Assembly (NCBI RefSeq): GCF_002902985.1
Contig: NZ_CP026167.1
Span: forward strand, 4,650,001 to 4,714,000
Origin: Leclercia sp. LSNIH1
GTDB taxonomy: Bacteria > Pseudomonadota > Gammaproteobacteria > Enterobacterales > Enterobacteriaceae
Reading direction: 5' to 3'
DNA: 64,000 nt
A program made the translations under genes and the position numbers. The number at the start of each line of letters is the position of its first letter. Position 1 is the first letter of the stretch. The notes under the pieces were generated by a model. That model made no database searches, was not told where the DNA came from, and was given only the letters and a program-made list of their open reading frames with translations. Positions 52,812 through 62,596 of the stretch are shown piece by piece.

Positions 52812-54263
52812 ATGGCCAAAAATTATGCTGCGCTGGCGAATGCCGTTGTCAGCGCGCTCGGCGGCAAAGAGAATATCGTCGCGGTCACCCATTGCATGAC
52901 CCGTCTGCGCTTCGTGGCAAAAGACGAAAGCCTGATCGACAGCGCGACGCTGAAAAGCATCAGCGGCGTGCTGGGCGTCGTGCGCAACGACAACCAGTGC
53001 CAGGTGATCATCGGCAATACCGTTTCCCAGGCTTACCGCGAGGTGGTCAACCTGCTGCCCGCCGACATGCAGCCTGCCGCACCCCAGGGGCCGCAAAAGC
53101 TGACCCTGAAACGCATTGGGGCGGGCATTCTTGATGCCCTGATCGGCACCATGTCACCGCTGATCCCGGCGATCATCGGCGGGTCGATGGTCAAGCTGCT
53201 GGCGATGATCCTTGAGATGAGCGGCGTGCTGACCAAAGGCGATCCGACGCTGACGATCCTGACCGTAATCGGCGACGGCGCGTTCTTCTTCCTGCCGCTG
53301 ATGGTGGCCGCCTCTGCGGCGGTGAAATTCAAAACCAACATGTCGCTGGCGATCGCCATTGCGGGCGTGCTGGTCCACCCGAGCTTTATTGAGCTGATGG
53401 CGAAAGCGGCGCAGGGCGAGCACGTTGAGTTCGCGTTTGTGCCGGTGACGGCGGTGAAATATACCTATACGGTGATCCCGGCGCTGGTGATGACCTGGTG
53501 CCTGTCCTATATCGAACGCTGGGTGGACAAAATCACCCCGGCGGTGACGAAAAACTTCCTCAAGCCAATGCTGATCGTGCTGATTGCCGCCCCGCTCGCC
53601 ATCGTCCTGATTGGGCCGCTGGGGATCTGGATCGGTAGCGGCATCTCCGCGCTGGTTTACACCATTCACGGCTATCTGGGCTGGCTCTCCGTCGCCATCA
53701 TGGGCGCGCTGTGGCCGCTGCTGGTGATGACCGGGATGCACCGCGTCTTTACGCCTACCATCATTCAGACCATTGCCGAAACGGGCAAAGAGGGGATGGT
53801 GATGCCGTCAGAAATCGGCGCCAACCTCTCCCTCGGCGGTTCGTCGCTGGCGGTCGCCTGGAAAACCAAAAACCCGGAACTGCGCCAGACGGCGCTAGCC
53901 GCGGCCGCTTCCGCCATCATGGCCGGGATCTCTGAACCGGCGCTGTACGGCGTGGCGGTTCGTCTGAAACGTCCTTTAATTGCGAGCCTGATCAGCGGCT
54001 TTATCTGCGGCGCCGTGGCCGGGATCGCCGGGCTGGCCAGCCACTCGATGGCGGCGCCGGGCCTGTTTACCAGCGTCCAGTTCTTCGACCCGGCCAACCC
54101 GATGTCCATCGTCTGGGTATTCGGAGTCATGGCCCTGGCCGTGGTGCTCTCTTTCGTGCTGACCCTGATTCTGGGCTTTGAAGATATCCCGGTAGAAGAC
54201 GAAGCAGAAAAAGCGCGTGCGCTGCAATCCGCACCGGTTCAGGCCAAAGCAGCACAAGCATAA
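52812..54263 (+). CDS. ascF: Beta-glucoside PTS permease IIBC, AscF
   Basis: This 483-residue permease imports and phosphorylates arbutin, salicin and cellobiose. It has an N-terminal IIB domain with phospho-Cys 28 in VTHCMTRLRF, and a IIC membrane domain from about residue 100. There is no IIA domain, so it relies on another IIA. The ATG at 52812 yields the family N-terminus MAKNYAALA; 13 upstream codons are excluded. Confidence 0.95.
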   Translation: MAKNYAALANAVVSALGGKENIVAVTHCMTRLRFVAKDESLIDSATLKSISGVLGVVRNDNQCQVIIGNTVSQAYREVVNLLPADMQPAAPQGPQKLTLKRIGAGILDALIGTMSPLIPAIIGGSMVKLLAMILEMSGVLTKGDPTLTILTVIGDGAFFFLPLMVAASAAVKFKTNMSLAIAIAGVLVHPSFIELMAKAAQGEHVEFAFVPVTAVKYTYTVIPALVMTWCLSYIERWVDKITPAVTKNFLKPMLIVLIAAPLAIVLIGPLGIWIGSGISALVYTIHGYLGWLSVAIMGALWPLLVMTGMHRVFTPTIIQTIAETGKEGMVMPSEIGANLSLGGSSLAVAWKTKNPELRQTALAAAASAIMAGISEPALYGVAVRLKRPLIASLISGFICGAVAGIAGLASHSMAAPGLFTSVQFFDPANPMSIVWVFGVMALAVVLSFVLTLILGFEDIPVEDEAEKARALQSAPVQAKAAQA

Positions 54264-55706
<1,443 letters not shown>

Positions 55707-55714
55707 ACCCCCTT

Positions 55715-55746
55715 CGCCGGGCGGCGCTACGCTTGCCCGGCCTACA
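55715..55746. repeat. REP unit after ascB
   Basis: CGCCGGGCGGCGCTACGCTT followed by GCCCGGCCTACA is a single REP palindrome, 8 bases after the ascB stop. Confidence 0.8.
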
Positions 55747-55830
55747 AATCCCCTATGAAATCCAATAATTTCATGACGTTATTATCGTTCATTGACACCG
55801 TGAATATATCATTGTATAAAACCCCGCCAT

Positions 55831-55849
55831 AATAAATGATATTCATTCT
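55831..55849. promoter_or_regulatory. Candidate Fur box upstream of the iron ABC operon
   Basis: AATAAATGATATTCATTCT resembles the 19-base Fur consensus GATAATGATAATCATTATC. It lies about 50 bases before the binding-protein gene. The match is partial, so iron control is probable but not certain. Confidence 0.5.
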
Positions 55850-55899
55850 CAGCCATGCTCCCGGGCTGTCATCAATAAATTAATGAAGGATAGCGTTTC

Positions 55900-56898
55900 A
55901 TGAAAAAGATCATCAGTGCATTAGGCTTGCTGATCGCGACAGCCGGTTCTGCTTTTGCAACCACCTACCCTCTGACGATCGAGAACTGCGGCTATAAAGA
56001 GACCTTCACCAAAGCGCCAGAGCGCGTGGTGGCACTGGGCCAGAACACCGTAGAAATTCTCTTACTGCTGGGCCTGCAGGATAAGGTTGCCGCCAGCGCC
56101 TTCTGGCCGACCAAAGTGCTGCCTGAACTCGCTGAAAAGAATGAAAAAGTTAAATTGCTGACCGTTGAGATCCCGACGCTGGAGTCTATCCTTGCGCAAA
56201 ACCCGGACTTCGTTCCGGCCCAGCTGCCGCTGCTACTGGGGCCAGAGAGTAAAGTCGCCAAACGCGAAGATCTGGCCACCGTCGGCGTCAACAGCTACAT
56301 GTCGCCGGGCATGTGCGCCACCAAAAAAGATATCGGCGATATGTACGGCAGCCGCCAGAAGCTCTGGGATATGACCTTCCTGTATAAAGAGATTGAGGAT
56401 TTCGCCAAAATCTTTAACGTCGAAGATCGCGGCCAGGCGTTGATTGCCGATTTCAAAAAGCGTGAAGCCGACCTGCGGGCTGAGTTCAGCAAAAACAAGA
56501 AAGATCTCTCATTTGTCTTCTGGTTCTCCAGCTCCTCCCCCTCTTCTGACGCTTACGTCGGCGGTAAAAACAGCGCCTCCGGCTTTATTGCTAACGTGCT
56601 GGGTGGCCACAACGCCATCACCTCTGAAACGGAATGGCCGACCGTCGGCTGGGAAAGCATTATCGCGGCCAACCCGGACGTGATCGTGGTCTCCAGCCTC
56701 GACCGCAACCGCTGGGCGCTGGATAACGCCGAGGAAAAAATCAAATTCCTGAAAAGCGATCCCGCCGTCAGCCAGCTCGACGCGGTGAAAAAAGGCCACA
56801 TCGTGGTGATGGACGGCCAGGCGATGAACCCGACCATCCGCACCCTTTACGGCGCGGAGCAGATTGGTGAACAGCTCAGAAAAATGGAACTGAATTAA
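55900..56898 (+). CDS. Iron-siderophore-type ABC transporter, periplasmic binding protein
   Basis: This 332-residue binding protein has a signal peptide (MKKIISALGLLIATAGSAFA) and the PF01497 pattern: ERVVALGQNTVEILLLLGL, then PDFVPAQ, and VGWESIIAANPDVIVV in the second lobe. A long linker helix joins the lobes, typical of FepB/FhuD-like proteins. The next two genes encode the permease and ATPase with one-base overlaps. No TonB-dependent receptor gene is adjacent. The ligand is unknown. Confidence 0.88.
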   Translation: MKKIISALGLLIATAGSAFATTYPLTIENCGYKETFTKAPERVVALGQNTVEILLLLGLQDKVAASAFWPTKVLPELAEKNEKVKLLTVEIPTLESILAQNPDFVPAQLPLLLGPESKVAKREDLATVGVNSYMSPGMCATKKDIGDMYGSRQKLWDMTFLYKEIEDFAKIFNVEDRGQALIADFKKREADLRAEFSKNKKDLSFVFWFSSSSPSSDAYVGGKNSASGFIANVLGGHNAITSETEWPTVGWESIIAANPDVIVVSSLDRNRWALDNAEEKIKFLKSDPAVSQLDAVKKGHIVVMDGQAMNPTIRTLYGAEQIGEQLRKMELN

Positions 56899-57935
56899 TG
56901 ACCGCGGTAGTACAACAGACCCGCCTGAGCTGGCTGTTGCCAGCTTCGGGTTTCCTGGCGGTGGTCGCGCTGCTGCTGGTTATCGCTTTTGGCGTCAGCG
57001 TGGGGGAGTTGTCGATCCCCCTGCAGAGCGTGTTCTACGCCATTACCAATAAGATGGGCTTAACCGAGGTGCCGCTCAATCGCATCTATGAGAGCGTGAT
57101 CTGGGACTTTCGCCTGAGCCGGGCGCTGGTGGCGGCCTGCTGCGGTGCGGGTCTGGCTATCTGCGGCGCGGTGCTGCAAAGCCTGCTGAAAAACGCCCTC
57201 GCCGAACCCTACGTCCTGGGGGTCTCCGCCGGGGCGTCAACCGGGGCGGTCTCCGTGGTCGTGCTGGGCATTGGCAGCGGTACCGTGACGCTTTCCGCCG
57301 GGGCCTTCGCCGGGGCGTTTACCGCCTTCGCGTTTGTGGCCCTGCTGACGAACGGTGCCCGCGGCGGCAGTGAACGCACCATCCTTGCCGGGGTTGCCGC
57401 CTCGCAACTGTTTAACGCCATCACCGCCTGGACCGTCAGCACCTCGGCCAGCGCCCAGCAGGCGCGCGACGTGATGTTCTGGCTGCTGGGCAGCTTTAGC
57501 GGCGTGAGATGGCCCGAGTTACAGATGGTGCTGGTCGCGGTGCTGGTCGGTCTGGCTGTCTGCCTCTGGTACGCCCGGGCGCTCGACGCCTTCACCTTTG
57601 GCGATGATGCCGCCGCCTCGCTGGGGATCGCCGTCCCTTGGGTGCGGCTGATCCTGTTCATCGTTACCGCACTGATGACCGCCACCATCGTCAGCATGGC
57701 GGGTTCCATCGGCTTTGTCGGCCTGGTGGTGCCACACATGATGCGCTTCTTCTTTGGTCCGCTGCACCGCACGCTGCTTATCGCCAGCGCGCTGGCGGGT
57801 GCCATCCTGATGGTGCTGGCGGATATCGCCTCACGCCTGCTGATCGCTCCGCAAAGCCTGCCGGTGGGCGTCGTTACCGCGCTGGTGGGCGTCCCGTTCT
57901 TTGCTGTGATTATCTACCGTTCAAGGAATAAGTGA
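56898..57935 (+). CDS. FecCD-type ABC permease
   Basis: This 345-residue inner-membrane protein of the BtuC/FecCD family has about ten helices. Family signatures are DFRLSRALVAACCGAGLAIC, GAVLQSLLKNALAEPYVLGV and the ATPase-contacting GFVGLVVPHMMRFFFG. It is a single permease gene, so the channel is a homodimer. It overlaps both neighbours by one base (ATG in TAATG and stop in TGATG). Confidence 0.92.
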   Translation: MTAVVQQTRLSWLLPASGFLAVVALLLVIAFGVSVGELSIPLQSVFYAITNKMGLTEVPLNRIYESVIWDFRLSRALVAACCGAGLAICGAVLQSLLKNALAEPYVLGVSAGASTGAVSVVVLGIGSGTVTLSAGAFAGAFTAFAFVALLTNGARGGSERTILAGVAASQLFNAITAWTVSTSASAQQARDVMFWLLGSFSGVRWPELQMVLVAVLVGLAVCLWYARALDAFTFGDDAAASLGIAVPWVRLILFIVTALMTATIVSMAGSIGFVGLVVPHMMRFFFGPLHRTLLIASALAGAILMVLADIASRLLIAPQSLPVGVVTALVGVPFFAVIIYRSRNK

Positions 57936-58696
57936 TGAGCATCACTGCTGAAAATATCACCTGGAAGGTGGGTAAAAAGGTCATCGTCGACAATGTCTCG
58001 CTGGCAGTATCCCAGGGGCAGACCGTCGGCCTGCTGGGGCCAAACGGCTCCGGCAAATCCTCGCTGCTGCGGATCCTGGCCGGGTTACGTCGCCCCCATA
58101 GCGGCACCGTCGCGCTGGATGGCAAAAGCATCAGTGGCATCCCGAAAAAGCAGCTCGCCCGGCGGGTAGCCTTTGTGGAACAGCATGGCATGACCGACGC
58201 CAACATGCGCGTGCGGGATGTGGTGAAGCTGGGGCGTATTCCGCACCACTCCCCTTTCTCCGGCTGGACGGCGCAGGATGACGAAACGGTAAACCAGGCG
58301 CTGAAGACGGTGGATATGCTGCATCATAGCGAGCAGGGCTGGCTGAGCCTCTCCGGCGGCGAGCGCCAGCGGGTGCACATCGCCCGGGCGCTGGCGCAAA
58401 TGCCAACCGAGATCCTGCTGGATGAACCCACTAACCACCTGGATATTCACCATCAGATGCAATTGATGCAGTTGATTAGCCAGCTGCCGGTCACCAGCAT
58501 CGTCGCCATTCACGATCTTAACCACGCCTCTATGTTCTGTGATGCGCTGATCGTGATGCAAAAAGGGCGCGTTGTCGCCAGCGGTACGCCGCAGGCGATC
58601 CTGACCGAAGAGCTGCTGTGGGAGATATTCCGGGTGAAAACCCGCATTGAGCTCTCCCCCGATCATGGCAAAAAACATATTCACTTCCTCGTCTGA
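57935..58696 (+). CDS. ABC transporter ATPase, siderophore type
   Basis: This 253-residue ATPase pairs with the FecCD permease. Walker A is GPNGSGKSS (residues about 31-39), the signature is LSLSGGERQRV, Walker B is ILLDEPTNHLD, and the switch His is in AIHDLNHA. The start overlaps the permease stop as TGATG. Confidence 0.93.
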   Translation: MSITAENITWKVGKKVIVDNVSLAVSQGQTVGLLGPNGSGKSSLLRILAGLRRPHSGTVALDGKSISGIPKKQLARRVAFVEQHGMTDANMRVRDVVKLGRIPHHSPFSGWTAQDDETVNQALKTVDMLHHSEQGWLSLSGGERQRVHIARALAQMPTEILLDEPTNHLDIHHQMQLMQLISQLPVTSIVAIHDLNHASMFCDALIVMQKGRVVASGTPQAILTEELLWEIFRVKTRIELSPDHGKKHIHFLV

Positions 58697-58709
58697 GGCA
58701 AAATAACAG

Positions 58710-59942
58710 GTGCTATCCATTCGCCCCGCGACGCAACTCTGGCCGCCCGTCTTACTGGGCAGCCAGTTTGTTTTCAACATCGGTTTTTATGCCGTCGTCC
58801 CCTTCCTGGCGATTTTTTTACGCGACGATATGCTGCTCTCCGGCGGCGTTATCGGGCTGGTGCTCGGGCTGCGGACCTTCTCCCAGCAGGGGATGTTTAT
58901 CGTTGGCGGCGCTCTCTCCGACCGCTACGGCGCGCGCATCATTATTCTTTGCGGCTGCGTTGTACGGGTGGTGGGCTATCTGCTGCTGGCCTTTGGTTAC
59001 AGCCTGCCGGTCATTATTGCCGGGGCGTGCCTCACCGGGATCGGGGGCGCGCTCTTCTCCCCCTCCATCGAAGCCTTACTGGCTAAAGCCGGAACCCGCA
59101 GCGAGGCGCAGGGAAAACGCAGCCGCGCCGAGTGGTTCGCCCTCTTTGCGGTATGTGGCGAGTTGGGGGCCGTCCTGGGCCCGGTCGCGGGTGCCCTGCT
59201 CACCGGCCTGGGTTTTCGTCAGGTGGCGCTGGCCGGGGCCGCGGTCTTCGTGGTGGCGCTGATAGTGCTGTTCTTCTGTTTACCTTCAGGCTCAGCAAAA
59301 AACCAGCCGCTGCATATCACCCCCTGGTGGATCACCTTTCGCCAGCCGCGGTTCGTGGCGTTTATCATCGCCTGGAGCAGCTGGCTGTTGAGCTATAACC
59401 AGCTCTATCTGGCGCTCCCGGTGGAGATCCAGCGTGCTGGCGGCAGCGAGAAAGATCTTGGCCCGCTGTTTATGCTGGCCTCGGGGCTGGTGATCCTCTT
59501 TCAGCTTCCGCTGGCGCGTTTTGCCCGTCGGGTGGGCGCGGTGCGGGTCCTGCCGGTGGGTTTTCTGCTTATCGCCGCCGCGTTTCTGAGCGTCGCGCTG
59601 TTTGCCTCTTCGCCGCCGGGCACGGGGTTACTGCGGCTGCTGCCTGCGGCCTGTTTTGTCACCCTGCTGACCACCGGGCAGATGCTGCTGGTACCGGCAG
59701 GAAAAGATGTGGTGCCATGGTTTGCCAGCGAATCGACCCTGGGTGCGCACTATGGCGCACTGGCTACCGCTGGGGGCTGTGCGGTGCTGGCGGGAAATTT
59801 ACTGCTCGGCGATCTGCTCGATCGGGCGCTGACGCCATCCACCGGGGCGATCGTTCCGTGGCTGGTGCTGGCGGTATTCCCGCTGTGCAGTGCAATTGCT
59901 ATGGTGGCAATCTGTCGCCCGATGCGCAGGCCGCGCACCTGA
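58710..59942 (+). CDS. MFS transporter linked to the iron ABC operon
   Basis: This 410-residue MFS protein with 12 helices, resembling MdtH/EntS-type exporters, has the loop motif GGALSDRYGARI between helices 2 and 3. It begins with GTG 13 bases after the ATPase stop and lacks a strong ribosome site, so it depends on coupling. In this operon it could export an unloaded siderophore or act on a metal complex; this is inference. Confidence 0.82.
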   Translation: MLSIRPATQLWPPVLLGSQFVFNIGFYAVVPFLAIFLRDDMLLSGGVIGLVLGLRTFSQQGMFIVGGALSDRYGARIIILCGCVVRVVGYLLLAFGYSLPVIIAGACLTGIGGALFSPSIEALLAKAGTRSEAQGKRSRAEWFALFAVCGELGAVLGPVAGALLTGLGFRQVALAGAAVFVVALIVLFFCLPSGSAKNQPLHITPWWITFRQPRFVAFIIAWSSWLLSYNQLYLALPVEIQRAGGSEKDLGPLFMLASGLVILFQLPLARFARRVGAVRVLPVGFLLIAAAFLSVALFASSPPGTGLLRLLPAACFVTLLTTGQMLLVPAGKDVVPWFASESTLGAHYGALATAGGCAVLAGNLLLGDLLDRALTPSTGAIVPWLVLAVFPLCSAIAMVAICRPMRRPRT

Positions 59943-59946
59943 ATGG

Positions 59947-60291
59947 TTACTTTTTCGGGCGGTACTTTTCCGGCAGCTCTGGCACCGGGCGGCGATCGTC
60001 AATCAGATGGCAAATCGTCAGAATCGGGTGACGCCAGAGCATGCGCGGCCCCGCCCAACGCATGACCTGCTTCATCTCTTCACGCTTCGCGGGCTGGTAG
60101 CAGTGGACCGGGCACTGCTTGCAGGCCGGTTTCTCTTCGCCAAACACGCATTTATCCAGCCGCTTGTCGGCATACGCATTCAGCGCTGCGTAATGCCCCG
60201 CCTCTATAGAGGCCTGCGGGCACTGCTTTTCATAGAGCGCGATCATCTTGCGGATGGTCTCTTTTTCACGCGCGATCCGTTTTCCTGCCAT
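59947..60291 (-). CDS. ygbA: Nitrous-oxide-stimulated promoter family protein YgbA
   Basis: This 114-residue protein of PF11756 has eight or so conserved residues in the pattern CVFGEEKPACKQCPVHCYQ (residues about 48-66), suggesting a metal or iron-sulfur site. E. coli ygbA is under NsrR control and lies next to mutS, as here. It has been linked to growth under nitrosative stress. Confidence 0.9.
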   Translation of the reverse strand: MAGKRIAREKETIRKMIALYEKQCPQASIEAGHYAALNAYADKRLDKCVFGEEKPACKQCPVHCYQPAKREEMKQVMRWAGPRMLWRHPILTICHLIDDRRPVPELPEKYRPKK

Positions 60292-60481
60292 AGTCTGATA
60301 CCTAATAATAAGTTGTATTTATAATACCCTTTTCAGGCTGGATATTCAGCCCGATTTCATATTTTACATTTCGTTTTCTGAAGACGCTTCGCAGTTCTGC
60401 GTTTGTCTCAGGTTCATTTTACTGGCATTTTATACAGGTATTTTTTATCACCTTATCCTTGCCTGAGAAAAAGGAGTTTCT

Positions 60482-60712
60482 ATGTCAGATATCAGCATTT
60501 CCAGACCCAGCCGTCAGCTCACTGTGGGGTATTTCAGAAAGCGCCATGAGGATCGCAAGACCAAGATCCCGACCCGCTACAGCGTACACGCCGCGTTGAG
60601 TTTAAAGGGCGACTGGCTGGAAGAGGCCGGTTTTAAAACCCATTCCCGGGTACGGGTGCTGGTGGAACAAGGAAAACTGGTGATTGAGCTGGTCGGCGAA
60701 GAGCCGGACTAA
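60482..60712 (+). CDS. SymE-like toxin-family protein
   Basis: This 76-residue protein resembles SymE, an AbrB-fold protein that condenses nucleic acid and, in E. coli, is held down by the antisense RNA SymR and the SOS system. The core IPTRYSVHAALSLKGDWLEEAGF and RVRVLVEQGKLVIEL are the family signature. The strong RBS AAAAGGAG precedes the ATG. An antisense RNA across its 5' end is expected but I could not define one. No LexA box is seen near the start. Confidence 0.8.
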   Translation: MSDISISRPSRQLTVGYFRKRHEDRKTKIPTRYSVHAALSLKGDWLEEAGFKTHSRVRVLVEQGKLVIELVGEEPD

Positions 60713-60825
60713 GGCGGTGACATTTTGCTGCGCCGGGCCATTTTTTCATGCGACAATAGCGGTAATACACGACCCTAACGTCGCCTGAACAGCACTGTTT
60801 TCAAAGAAATGGACATCATCACTCC

Positions 60826-60906
60826 ATGACCACTACCGATAATTTTGACGCCCATACCCCTATGATGCAGCAGTACTTCTCTAGACAATCTAATGTCATG
60901 ATCTAA
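60826..60906 (+). pseudogene. mutS: 5' fragment of mutS, cut off by the island
   Basis: The codons from 60826 read MTTTDNFDAHTPMMQQYFSRQSN. The part NFDAHTPMMQQY is the invariant start of enterobacterial MutS, which continues LRLKAQHPEI in E. coli. After CAGCAGTAC (ending 60876) the sequence changes to AT-rich DNA and a stop occurs at 60904, giving a 26-residue product. ygbA upstream confirms the location. The mismatch-repair gene is thus separated from its native start within this window; whether the far island end restores it cannot be seen. Confidence 0.88.
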
Positions 60907-60954
60907 AATGAATAAATATAAAAACCCTCTTCAAAAGTTACTTATAGGCTACAT

Positions 60955-61425
60955 ATGAAAAGGATAATCGGTTATCTCTTCACATTACTCTTACTTGTTG
61001 TGCTTGTGTATGCAGGATTAGTAAAGGGCGATGTATTCCCTGAATGGATCATGAGTAAGAAGCTCATGATTCGTTGTGGATTGATAGGTGTTCTTGGTGG
61101 AACTCTTTACTGCATTCGTGGAGTATATCTAAACAAATGTGTTAGGAATTGTTGGGATGACCGTTGGCATGTTTGGTATGTATTAAGACCTATCGTTAGT
61201 GGCATCTGCGGTGTAGTGGCTTATCTATTCCTTAAAGCTGGATTAATAGTGTTAGATGCATCACAAAATGGCAGTGGTGGTGACTACGGATATATGGCAT
61301 TTGCCTTCTTTGCAGGGTTGAATGTCGATAAGTTCGTTGGCAAAATTGAAGATGTTGGTATGGCTATTTTTGGGATTGAAAAATCTCGCACAGCAAGATC
61401 GGGTGATAATTCCGATCAGAAATAA
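60955..61425 (+). CDS. Small multi-pass membrane protein of a putative defence operon
   Basis: This 156-residue protein has three or four hydrophobic helices (about residues 3-23, 37-58, 74-100 and 112-128) and a polar C-terminus. I do not recognise the family. It is the first gene of an operon with the metallo-beta-lactamase protein, 16 bases downstream. In conflict systems such small membrane proteins often act as pore-forming effectors or membrane anchors, but nothing in the sequence proves it. Confidence 0.75.
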   Translation: MKRIIGYLFTLLLLVVLVYAGLVKGDVFPEWIMSKKLMIRCGLIGVLGGTLYCIRGVYLNKCVRNCWDDRWHVWYVLRPIVSGICGVVAYLFLKAGLIVLDASQNGSGGDYGYMAFAFFAGLNVDKFVGKIEDVGMAIFGIEKSRTARSGDNSDQK

Positions 61426-61441
61426 TTAAAAAGGATATGAT

Positions 61442-62596
61442 ATGTCTGCAAAGATATGCTTCTTTCCCGTTGGGAATGGGGATATGACCCTCATCCAAAC
61501 GGAAGATGATAAAAATATTTTAATAGATTGTCGCATCAGGGATGGTGAAGAACATCCTGATGTTCGCACCCAACTCAGAGAAAAGCTTCCTCGAAATAAC
61601 GAAGGTCGTTTGTTTGTCCATCTTTTTATTTGGACTCACCCTGATTCAGATCATTGTGATGGGGTGGCTGACCACTTTCATTTAGGAAAACCAGAAGATT
61701 GGAGTGAGAAGAACGATAAAATTTTTATAAATGAGATTTGGTCAAGTCCAATTGTATTCAGGCGACACCATGCACAAAATCATCCGTTATGCGATGATGC
61801 AATAGCTTTGAATAAAGAAGTTAAGAGAAGAGTTAATCTTTATAAAGAAAAAAATTATTTGGATGGAGTTGGAAACCAAGTTCTGGTCTTAGGAAAAGAC
61901 GAAGATGGGAAAACAGACGACATACCAGGTATCCTATTAGAATTAGACCAAAAAACCCGCTGGATTAATCAAAGTTATTCTTCATATTTTGAAGCTCATT
62001 TATTGGGTCCTTCACCCAAGAAAGATCTTGATGAGTTGGAAGATAAATTAGGTAAAAATCATTCCAGCGTAATAATAAATTTTGAAATTAAAGGTGACAA
62101 TAAAACTGCACACTTTTTAAGTGGTGGTGATGCAGAAGTCGTTTGTTGGGAAGGTGTTAGAGATCGTTTAACCAATAAATATTCTATGTCATGGTTAGAT
62201 TATGACATTTTACAAGCACCACATCACTGTTCTTGGCATAGTCTATCTCATGATAGTTTAAGCAAAAAAGGAGATGATGCTAAAACTTCCGAGAAAGCTA
62301 TGGAAGTTTTTAATAGAGCAAAAGAAAAAGCATTTATAATTTCAAGCTCTAAAACAATTGAAAATGACGAAAAAGATCCTCCAGCATACCGAGCCAAAGA
62401 AGAATATGAAAAAATAGTAGATGATGTGCAAGGTCAGTTTTTATGTGTGTCAGACCATAAAAAGAATGGAGAGAATATTCCGTTAGAGATTGAAATTTCC
62501 GATAACGGTATTAAGAAAATTGCTGCATCTGCATTAGGTATGGCCGAATCATCAAGTGCCGCTGTAAATAGACAAGGTGGTGGTGGTTATGCCTGA
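61442..62596 (+). CDS. Metallo-beta-lactamase-fold hydrolase of a putative defence operon
   Basis: This 384-residue protein has the opening VGNGDMTLI (residues 10-18), typical of ComEC-like beta-lactamase-fold enzymes. The metal motif HPDSDHCDG has H66, D68, D70 and H71; LSGGDAE and QAPHHCSWHS lie near residue 223 and 258. These suggest a working dimetal hydrolase acting on a phosphodiester or other ester. There is no signal peptide, so it is cytosolic. The ribosome site AAGGAT lies close to the ATG. It overlaps the E2-E1 gene by eight bases, indicating coupled synthesis. Genes of this class occur beside E1-like enzymes in predicted conflict operons. Confidence 0.85.
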   Translation: MSAKICFFPVGNGDMTLIQTEDDKNILIDCRIRDGEEHPDVRTQLREKLPRNNEGRLFVHLFIWTHPDSDHCDGVADHFHLGKPEDWSEKNDKIFINEIWSSPIVFRRHHAQNHPLCDDAIALNKEVKRRVNLYKEKNYLDGVGNQVLVLGKDEDGKTDDIPGILLELDQKTRWINQSYSSYFEAHLLGPSPKKDLDELEDKLGKNHSSVIINFEIKGDNKTAHFLSGGDAEVVCWEGVRDRLTNKYSMSWLDYDILQAPHHCSWHSLSHDSLSKKGDDAKTSEKAMEVFNRAKEKAFIISSSKTIENDEKDPPAYRAKEEYEKIVDDVQGQFLCVSDHKKNGENIPLEIEISDNGIKKIAASALGMAESSSAAVNRQGGGGYA

